Assembly: GCA_002340325.1 (NCBI GenBank)
Contig: DDLV01000105.1
Coordinates: 82,828 to 146,827 of the forward strand
Reading direction: 5' to 3'
From: Glaciecola sp. UBA2563
GTDB taxonomy: Bacteria; Pseudomonadota; Gammaproteobacteria; Enterobacterales; Alteromonadaceae
Length of the DNA: 64,000 nt
In this document: in pieces, positions 58,294 to 64,000 of the stretch
How positions within the stretch are numbered: position 1 is the first letter of the stretch
Layout: the number at the start of each line of letters is the position of its first letter
Translations under genes and position numbers: made by a program
Notes under the pieces: model-generated
Database searches by the model: none
What the model saw: only the letters and a program-made list of their open reading frames with translations
Told to the model about the DNA's origin: nothing

Positions 58294-59655
58294 TTAGTTT
58301 TCCGGTGGTGTTTCACCTTCCATTAGAGAAGTATCTTCCGCTTTTTCCATTAGTTCTTCTTCAGACGCCTCAATACCAATATGGTAGGCAGCGAAGCCTG
58401 GCATAACGACTTGGTTAATTGCCATACCGATTATCATTCCATTAATCGTCGATGATACATCAAAACTTTCATTTGTAATGGGATCGGTAACTGTGCCCAG
58501 CAATTCCCCCTCCTTAACGCGATCACCGAGTTCGACCTCGCTAAATAAAATGCCAGCGTCGCTCACGCGTAACCATTTAGAGTCAAAATAGACAGGAGAA
58601 GGAGAGCCCCAGTCGAAGCGCTTACTATACATTTCTTGCTTCTTCAACAGTCCAAAAATGCCGTTAACGCCTGCGTCAACTTGCTCTTTTTGTAGAAATG
58701 AAGATTCACCCAGTTCAAATGTCACCGACTTTACACCAATTTCCTTGGCTTCGTAGCGCAACATACCGTTTCTACCGGTACTGTGAACAACCACCATCTC
58801 ATCAAATCCTTCAGTAAACTTTACAACTTCAGGATCGCTCATATCAGCCCTTACTTGAGCTAGGTTTGTGCGTTTGAATGATCCGGTGTGGATGTCAACG
58901 AGGAGATCGCATTTTGTGATGATATTGGTAAAAAGTGAATGTGCAACACGTGAGGCTAAGCTACCATTTGCATTTCCAGGAAAAAATCGATTTAGATCTC
59001 TGCGATCACTCATAAAACGAGTGTTTCGTTGGAATCCTTGAAGATTTACAATGGGTACTCCAATGATCGAGCCCGCAAGTTTTTCAGGATCTACGTCATA
59101 CATGACAGTACGAACGACCTCTATGCCATTTAACTCGTCGCCATGGACTGCCGCAGTCAGACAAAGAACGGGGCCTGGCTCAGCACCGTGAAGCACTAAA
59201 ACAGGTGTCGAAAGGGATAATCCGCTAAAAGACGTTTCTGGATTCCATGCTAATCGCGTAGATGTGCCTGGTAGTATTTTACTGTTTAGTAATTCTAACG
59301 GTAATACTGTTAGCTCGTCAGTATTGTCGTCTTCAATCGGCTCTATTGCCTCTTCGATGGCTTCTTCCGTTGACTTTTGCTTTTCTTCTTCTGCTGGTTG
59401 TTGAACCACGACAATAGTAGGCGGTGTTATTTCCTTTAAATCAATATCCGGTGCAATATTGTCATCAGATGTTTCTTCGTTTTCATCGTCGCCTATTTCT
59501 TCGGGCGTATTTTGTTTTGCGTCTTCTTCCTCTGCACTTGAGGGTACAACATCCTCTACTTCCATAGGATCTTCACTCAATTCTAACGATTGAGCGGACT
59601 TCAGCGTGAAAATGATCGAAAGTACTATTAAAGAGAAACTTAGGGTTCTTAGCAT
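58294..59655 (-). CDS. Exported succinylglutamate desuccinylase/aspartoacylase-family protein
   Basis: A 453-residue protein. It has a signal peptide (to about residue 23), then about 90 residues of acidic low-complexity sequence rich in Glu and Asp, then an M14-like AstE/AspA domain: AVHGDELNG (zinc ligands H171 and E174), NRFFPGN and LLVDIHTGSF (further zinc ligand), and a C-terminal barrel-sandwich lobe (SEVELGDRVKEGELLGTV). Usual members are cytoplasmic deacylases, so periplasmic export here is notable. The target could be an N-acyl amino acid or a cell-envelope peptide. ATG 59655. Confidence 0.82.
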   Translation of the reverse strand: MLRTLSFSLIVLSIIFTLKSAQSLELSEDPMEVEDVVPSSAEEEDAKQNTPEEIGDDENEETSDDNIAPDIDLKEITPPTIVVVQQPAEEEKQKSTEEAIEEAIEPIEDDNTDELTVLPLELLNSKILPGTSTRLAWNPETSFSGLSLSTPVLVLHGAEPGPVLCLTAAVHGDELNGIEVVRTVMYDVDPEKLAGSIIGVPIVNLQGFQRNTRFMSDRRDLNRFFPGNANGSLASRVAHSLFTNIITKCDLLVDIHTGSFKRTNLAQVRADMSDPEVVKFTEGFDEMVVVHSTGRNGMLRYEAKEIGVKSVTFELGESSFLQKEQVDAGVNGIFGLLKKQEMYSKRFDWGSPSPVYFDSKWLRVSDAGILFSEVELGDRVKEGELLGTVTDPITNESFDVSSTINGMIIGMAINQVVMPGFAAYHIGIEASEEELMEKAEDTSLMEGETPPEN

Positions 59656-59851
59656 GTGGTGTAAAGGTTCTTATAGTGATGAATCAAATATTGTTTTCGG
59701 CGTGTTGTACGTTTTCATTTGTTATTCAGTTGATTTTTTCTAGATTTTTTATTTATTTTTCATAATCAATTTTTACAAGCTAACAATATTCTACCTTTAT
59801 TATTCTGATAATGGCGTTGAAAGGAACAATCATATTCCTTGTTTGAGGAAT

Positions 59852-61012
59852 TTAAATGAGAAAATCACCGGATGTAAAAGTATCTGATAACCATAGAACA
59901 GTATTAATATTGTGAATAGCGTGAAAGGATATCCGTAACCTGTTGTTACGCACATCAAGCTGAATGCTATGTTGAGTGATGAGTTCTTTAAGGTTGTCTA
60001 TCTGAGTAGTTTCAAATGGGAGACATAGCGTACCACCAATACTGTCTAATTCAGCTTCAAAGTTTAGCCGAGCAGCGTCAACAAAAACTCCTTGTAGATG
60101 TTTGGTATGGTTATATAAGTTATCAACACCTAGTTTTCTGATGGTGCCTATTGATGAAGCAGCTATAAAATAAGGCTGTGGAGATGGTGTACCGCCCCAA
60201 AATCTTAGCGCATCATCAGCAGGTACAAACTCATGAATATCAAATGCGAAAGGATCCTTGTGGCTAAACCAACCCAAGTGATCGGGGATTAGGCTGTCTG
60301 GCTGATCCAATACGATCATAAATCCTGCGCCGGTTCCACCTGATAACCATTTCACGCAAGAACCAAATGCTGCATCAATATGCCATTTAGCGACGTCAAT
60401 AGGGACAATGCCAGCCGATTGCGCAATATCAACGCCGACAAAAAGACCATAATGTTTTGCTAATCGAGATAACTTATCAATATTGCATACTGCGCCAGTA
60501 TTTGAATGCACATGGGTAAAGATTGCAATAGCAGCATAGTCATCTTCAAAGGCAGATTCCCAAGTGGTAACATCATTGACGTTTCCTTTTACAATGACTA
60601 ACTCGATGCCTTGTGACTGTAAGCCTTTCACTGCATATCCTAAAGACGGAAAAGCCTCCTCATGCATAACGACATGCAATTTGGGCGTTTTTGACAGTTT
60701 TCTTAAAGCGGTAAGCCATTGAGTAAGCCCAGATGTAACGGTGGGCTGTGGACAAACATTACGAGGATTTGTGTTTAGTAAGTCACCAATTTCCTTTCGA
60801 AATGCTTCAATACTGTCAAGCCATAATGGCCATGCGTTACCGCCAAGCGTTTTCCATTGCTGCACAAATTGTTCGTTAGTATCTAAAGCAGGTTTACTTA
60901 TTGGCCCGACTGAATGAGACAGCAAATAACAACCTTCAGGCGAAATGAAATGCTTTGCAAAGCTGCTTTCGTTGAGATCATGAATTGCCACTGATAGATG
61001 CTCTCTTGACAC
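59852..61012 (-). CDS. Kynureninase-like PLP enzyme
   Basis: A 386-residue class-V aminotransferase-fold protein resembling kynureninase: TSGLTQWLTAL, HSNTGAVC, DIAQSAGI with the PLP-ring Asp, SCVKWLSGGTGAG with the likely PLP-binding Lys, GWFSHKDPFAFD, and FWGGTPSP. Kynureninase cleaves kynurenine to anthranilate and alanine. I start it at GTG 61012, with GGAG six bases upstream; GTG at 61024 is possible. It overlaps the preceding TDO-like gene by 35 bases, so translation is coupled. The region to 59655 shows no extra gene. Confidence 0.82.
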   Translation of the reverse strand: MSREHLSVAIHDLNESSFAKHFISPEGCYLLSHSVGPISKPALDTNEQFVQQWKTLGGNAWPLWLDSIEAFRKEIGDLLNTNPRNVCPQPTVTSGLTQWLTALRKLSKTPKLHVVMHEEAFPSLGYAVKGLQSQGIELVIVKGNVNDVTTWESAFEDDYAAIAIFTHVHSNTGAVCNIDKLSRLAKHYGLFVGVDIAQSAGIVPIDVAKWHIDAAFGSCVKWLSGGTGAGFMIVLDQPDSLIPDHLGWFSHKDPFAFDIHEFVPADDALRFWGGTPSPQPYFIAASSIGTIRKLGVDNLYNHTKHLQGVFVDAARLNFEAELDSIGGTLCLPFETTQIDNLKELITQHSIQLDVRNNRLRISFHAIHNINTVLWLSDTFTSGDFLI

Positions 61013-61730
61013 CGTATTCTCCACCCCAGCTGTCTGTCATTTCACTTCTAACATCCCATAACTCCGGAAAAAAGCGCTGACTTGCACCTTTTTTTAACAA
61101 GTCGACTGGGCGACCTTTTAGTGACTTTGCCGATATCCCAATAGAACGGTTGATCAAAAATAAATGCCGCCATCTGAATATTTGAAACTGCTCATCAAAC
61201 TCAATAAGCGCCTCCGCGATCGCGTAATGTTCATCGTGCGCGTATTTATCATCGTATATCTGCTTAACGGAGAGCCCGTCTTTATCAAGGTAATGTTCTT
61301 TGAACAGTCGCCATAGCGTCGCAGGCATCTTTAACAGTGTTCTAAAGCCTGGTGATTCTTGTCCGCTGCCATTACCAAGCTGAAGGCGTACCTCTTGATA
61401 GTCTTTTGGTGACATGGTTTCCAATACCGCTAATTGTTCAATCATCATCTTTTGCAGCAGGTGTACCCGATTAAACAGTGTAAGTATCTTGAAGGATCGT
61501 TGAGAAGGCATCAATTCCATAACTTCCGTTAACGAAAAAGCAATAAGTTTCATCCATAGTTCTTCAACTTGATGAACGATCTGAAATTGCATTTCATCAT
61601 GTGTCGACAGTGTCGAAATAGGTTTTTGACAACTAAGTAGCTTATCGCATTTAAGATAAACACCATAATCTAGCATTTCCGGCGATTCGATAAGTTTTAC
61701 AAAGTCTGTGGAGCGCAGTTCAGTTGTCAT
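60978..61730 (-). CDS. Tryptophan 2,3-dioxygenase-like heme protein, divergent
   Basis: A 250-residue protein of the TDO superfamily. It keeps HDEMQF and HQVEELWMKL (F49, H53), Y111, R115, GSGQESPGFR, the presumed proximal heme His in FRWRHLFL (H189), and FFPELW. It lacks the GTGGS loop that in TDO binds the substrate amino and carboxylate groups; in its place is SAKSLKGRPVDLLKKGAS (200-217). It is also about 30 residues shorter than typical TDO. It may oxidise a different indole or aromatic. It is the first gene of a two-gene unit with the kynureninase-like enzyme and divergent from an Lrp-type regulator. Confidence 0.82.
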   Translation of the reverse strand: MTTELRSTDFVKLIESPEMLDYGVYLKCDKLLSCQKPISTLSTHDEMQFQIVHQVEELWMKLIAFSLTEVMELMPSQRSFKILTLFNRVHLLQKMMIEQLAVLETMSPKDYQEVRLQLGNGSGQESPGFRTLLKMPATLWRLFKEHYLDKDGLSVKQIYDDKYAHDEHYAIAEALIEFDEQFQIFRWRHLFLINRSIGISAKSLKGRPVDLLKKGASQRFFPELWDVRSEMTDSWGGEYGVKRASISGNS

Positions 61731-61866
61731 TGACCATTCCTAAAGATTATTAAAACAGTATCGTTGTATTTGAGCAAAATCTTAAAGAAACATTGTTTTG
61801 AAATATTTTGTAAATATGTGTAAATATACTTTACTGATTTATATAAATTTATTTATAAAGAACAAA

Positions 61867-62316
61867 ATGGATAAATTTGATAAGAAAATAGTACAAAAAT
61901 TAGAAAGGGACTCAAGAATCTCATATTCCAAATTAGCGGACGATATTGGGTTATCAAAAACGCCTTGTTGGCAACGCGTAAAACATCTGGAGGCAACGGG
62001 TGTAATATTGTCCTATACCACAGAGTTGGACTATGAGAAATTAGGGTTTGAGATAAACGCTGTAGTGTTTGTCGTGATTGATTTTGAGAAATCCGAACAA
62101 TTTGAAACAAGTGTGCAATCTCATCGTTCAATCATAAGGTGTGCAGCTGTCACAGGAGACTATGATTATTTATTAGAAGTGGTGGCCAAAAACATGAGGG
62201 AGTTCGACAACCTGTTACGAAAAGAACTATCTCGATTACCCGGCGTTCAGCGTTTTAATACGTCTCTTTCAACAAGAGAAGTTAAACAGTCCTTTGTTAT
62301 TAGTGATTTATTGTAG
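61867..62316 (+). CDS. Lrp/AsnC-family transcriptional regulator
   Basis: 149 residues from ATG 61867: an N-terminal helix-turn-helix (YSKLADDIGLSKTPCWQRVKHLEATG) and a C-terminal RAM-type effector domain (VTGDYDYLLEVVAKNMREFDNLL). A long upstream hydrophobic extension to 61798 starts at TTG and looks spurious. The gene is divergent from the TDO/kynureninase-like pair; Lrp-type KynR controls kynurenine genes in Pseudomonas, so this is likely their regulator, sensing an aromatic amino acid or its product. Confidence 0.9.
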   Translation: MDKFDKKIVQKLERDSRISYSKLADDIGLSKTPCWQRVKHLEATGVILSYTTELDYEKLGFEINAVVFVVIDFEKSEQFETSVQSHRSIIRCAAVTGDYDYLLEVVAKNMREFDNLLRKELSRLPGVQRFNTSLSTREVKQSFVISDLL

Positions 62317-62496
62317 ATATGACGGTTATTGTGCGTGTTAGCAAAGGCTAGGGGCAGATGCCGAAACATTTTGACACACTCTTTTGATGGTGATCTTAAA
62401 AAGTATTGTGGTCTTTGCTGTGCCTGTTGCACGAGAACCTTTATAATCGCGACTGGCGTCTTTGACTGAACGTAATTGAAATAACTCAGCTGAAAT

Positions 62497-63678
62497 ATGA
62501 AAAAATACGGTATCCCCTTTATTATCCTTGTTTCTGCAATAGTCATTGCAGCGCTGCTTGTAATGAGCAAAGAAAAGCCAGAGAAGAAACAAGAAGAAGA
62601 ATCAATTTTTCTTGTAGAGACAATGGATTTTCAATTTGAAAATTTGGAATTCCTCGTATATGCGCAAGGCAGTGCGCAACCGAAGAATCGCACCGTATTA
62701 AGCGCACAAGTGAGCGGAAAAATTGTGCGTCTAAGTGAGAACTTTGTCGAAGGCGGTTTTTTCAAGAAAGGCGATATACTGGTCGAACTCGAAAGTGATG
62801 ATTATCAAACAGATTTGCTTCTCGCAGAAGCAGAACTGGCAAGGGCACAAGCAGCGCTCGAAGAGGAGATTGCGCGCGGTCGAGTTGCAGAGCAAGAGTG
62901 GCGTTCGGTCAACAATACTGTTGCGCCAGAGTTAGGGCTTCGCAAACCGCAATTAGCGCGAGAACAAGCCAATTTACAAGCAGCAGAAGCACAGTTACAG
63001 CGTGCAAAAAGGAATCTTGAGCGGACTAAAATAAGAGCGCCATATGATGGTTTGGTCAAAAGCCGTAATGTTAATATCGGGCAAGTAATTACGATGGCTG
63101 GTCAAATTGGTGAAATCTTTGCTACTGATGTTGCTGAAGTAAGATTGCCATTAACCGATAACGATATCGCGTTTATTGGCGATATAAGTGCGCGTCAGCC
63201 GGCCGTCATCCTGCAAGCTCAAGTAGCAGGTGAAACTCGATTTTGGCAAGGGACTATGGTTCGAAATGAGGCGGTTTTGGATGAAAGCAGGCGCGTAATT
63301 TTTGGTGTTGTACAAATTGCTGACCCATATAATCGTATTCAGGAAAATCATCAAATCCCACTGCGCTTTGGAAGATTTGTCAAAGCAGAAGTATCGGGAA
63401 TAAGTGTCGACAATGTTGTAAAGCTACCAAGAGAAGTTGGACGACTTGATGGCACAGTACTAACGGTAGATACCGACAGTACACTTCATATTAACGAAGT
63501 TGGCGTGGTTCGTAGTGATGAAAATTACCTCTATATTTCAAGTGGATTACAACCAAATCATCAAGTCGTTCTAAGTGCGGTTCCAAATCCATATGAGGGC
63601 ATGCAGGTAAAAGTCGTTGATGATGAACCGCTCATCCAAAAAACCGAAACTGCTGACAATGCTGAGGTAAATCTATGA
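62497..63678 (+). CDS. RND efflux periplasmic adaptor subunit
   Basis: A 393-residue membrane-fusion protein. N-terminal membrane anchor (about 5-25), the lipoyl/barrel-sandwich half motif VSGKIVRLSENFVEGGFFKKGDILVEL (in pieces), a coiled-coil hairpin (about 105-180; AEAELARAQAALEEEIARG), RAPYDGLVKSRNVNIGQ and beta-barrel and membrane-proximal domains. Its stop overlaps the next gene's ATG (ATGA), which encodes the RND pump. Substrate unknown. Confidence 0.92.
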   Translation: MKKYGIPFIILVSAIVIAALLVMSKEKPEKKQEEESIFLVETMDFQFENLEFLVYAQGSAQPKNRTVLSAQVSGKIVRLSENFVEGGFFKKGDILVELESDDYQTDLLLAEAELARAQAALEEEIARGRVAEQEWRSVNNTVAPELGLRKPQLAREQANLQAAEAQLQRAKRNLERTKIRAPYDGLVKSRNVNIGQVITMAGQIGEIFATDVAEVRLPLTDNDIAFIGDISARQPAVILQAQVAGETRFWQGTMVRNEAVLDESRRVIFGVVQIADPYNRIQENHQIPLRFGRFVKAEVSGISVDNVVKLPREVGRLDGTVLTVDTDSTLHINEVGVVRSDENYLYISSGLQPNHQVVLSAVPNPYEGMQVKVVDDEPLIQKTETADNAEVNL

Positions 63679-64000
63679 GTGATTCAAGGCTCGATGTCAA
63701 TTCTGGCATTATCGCTTGGTTTGCGCGAAACAGTGTCGCAGCAAACCTGCTCATGATTGGCATTATTTGCTGCGGACTTTATGGTGCTTATTCGGTTCAG
63801 AAAAAGGTCTTTCCTCAATTCATATTCAATATTGTAACCATACAAGTGCAATATAATGGTGCGGCGCCGCAGGAGGTGGAAGAAGGCGTCATTCTAAAAA
63901 TCGAAGAAGCTATCAAAGATTTAGAAGGCATTAAGAAACTCACATCCACGGCTCGCGAAGGTATGGGTACTGTGAGAGCTGAAATCGAAGATGAATTCGA
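63675..64000 (+). CDS. RND efflux transporter permease, N-terminal part (cut by window edge)
   Basis: The first 109 residues of an inner-membrane RND pump (usually about 1030 residues): a membrane helix after SGIIAWFARNSVAANLLMIG, then the first periplasmic segment, with KVFPQFIFNIVTIQVQYNGAAPQEVEEGV and IEEAIKDLEGIKKLTS (in pieces). Resembles the AcrB/MdtB-like class. It is translationally coupled to the adaptor gene. Confidence 0.9.
   Translation, partial: MSDSRLDVNSGIIAWFARNSVAANLLMIGIICCGLYGAYSVQKKVFPQFIFNIVTIQVQYNGAAPQEVEEGVILKIEEAIKDLEGIKKLTSTAREGMGTVRAEIEDEF

Noticed and set aside
58209..58406. 65-codon ORF opposite the aspartoacylase-like 3' end
   Set aside because: It overlaps the real gene on the other strand and has no recognisable features.
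61798..61866. N-terminal extension of the Lrp-type regulator from TTG 61798
   Set aside because: It would add 23 hydrophobic residues unlike the family; the ATG at 61867 starts exactly where Lrp homologues begin.

Overview
The window is a gene-dense chromosomal stretch of a marine-type gammaproteobacterium, most likely Alteromonadales/Alteromonadaceae. Reasons: the ybfF-DUF2788-fldA-fur block, CysB and class I fumarase of gammaproteobacterial type, a GH17 laminarinase-like lipoprotein, AT-leaning DNA, and many proteins of a kind I associate with Alteromonas and Glaciecola relatives. The genus call is inference. I see no rRNA, tRNA, CRISPR array, prophage or transposase.

Layout. 1-5.7 kb: 5' part of a membrane sensor kinase, an M61 peptidase with PDZ domain, a DUF962 membrane protein, pfkA and a DUF6279-type lipoprotein. 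5.7-16.3 kb is the least conserved part: a 5'-truncated GST remnant, a DUF900 hydrolase, a secreted phytase-esterase-like protein, an SDR plus CmcJ/NvfI-type oxidoreductase pair facing a LysR regulator, small unknown proteins, a frameshifted DUF3667 gene, a 2OG-Fe(II) oxygenase and a DUF4437 cupin. 16.3-26.5 kb: a TPR response regulator, trhO, an EF-hand protein, a DEAD-box helicase, scoAB with a divergent LysR gene, a small histidine kinase with a partner, and cysB. 26.6-26.8 kb: a MITE-like inverted repeat. 26.8-33.5 kb: sdaA, nudL, pabB, fumarase, rmuC. 33.6-39.1 kb: a CheB-CheR-PAS giant protein abutting a PAS-GGDEF-EAL protein. 39.1-47.1 kb: GH17, DUF1289, hydrolase-OsmC fusion, CvfB-like protein, pxpABC with a D-amino-acid-type transaminase, and a glycine-rich-domain protein. 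47.1-53 kb: fur, fldA, DUF2788, ybfF, ETF dehydrogenase, etfBA. 53-64 kb: an RstA/RstB-like two-component pair, S41 peptidase, beta-barrel protein, periplasmic aspartoacylase-like protein, a TDO-like/kynureninase-like pair with a divergent Lrp regulator, and the start of an RND efflux operon.

Functional themes are electron transfer from acyl-CoA and amino-acid oxidation (etfBA and its quinone oxidoreductase), ketone-body CoA transfer (scoAB), serine, 5-oxoproline and tryptophan-type catabolism, iron control (fur/fldA), and c-di-GMP plus two-component signalling.

The best candidate for new biology is the overlapping pair at 59.9-61.7 kb. It is a heme-dioxygenase-fold protein that keeps the heme His but lacks the GTGG substrate loop of tryptophan 2,3-dioxygenase, coupled to a kynureninase-like PLP enzyme and controlled, by position, by an Lrp-type regulator. 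Other points worth checking are the inverted repeats at 3139-3180, 26599-26766, 51096-51143 and 53305-53395, and the single-base frameshift in the DUF3667 gene.
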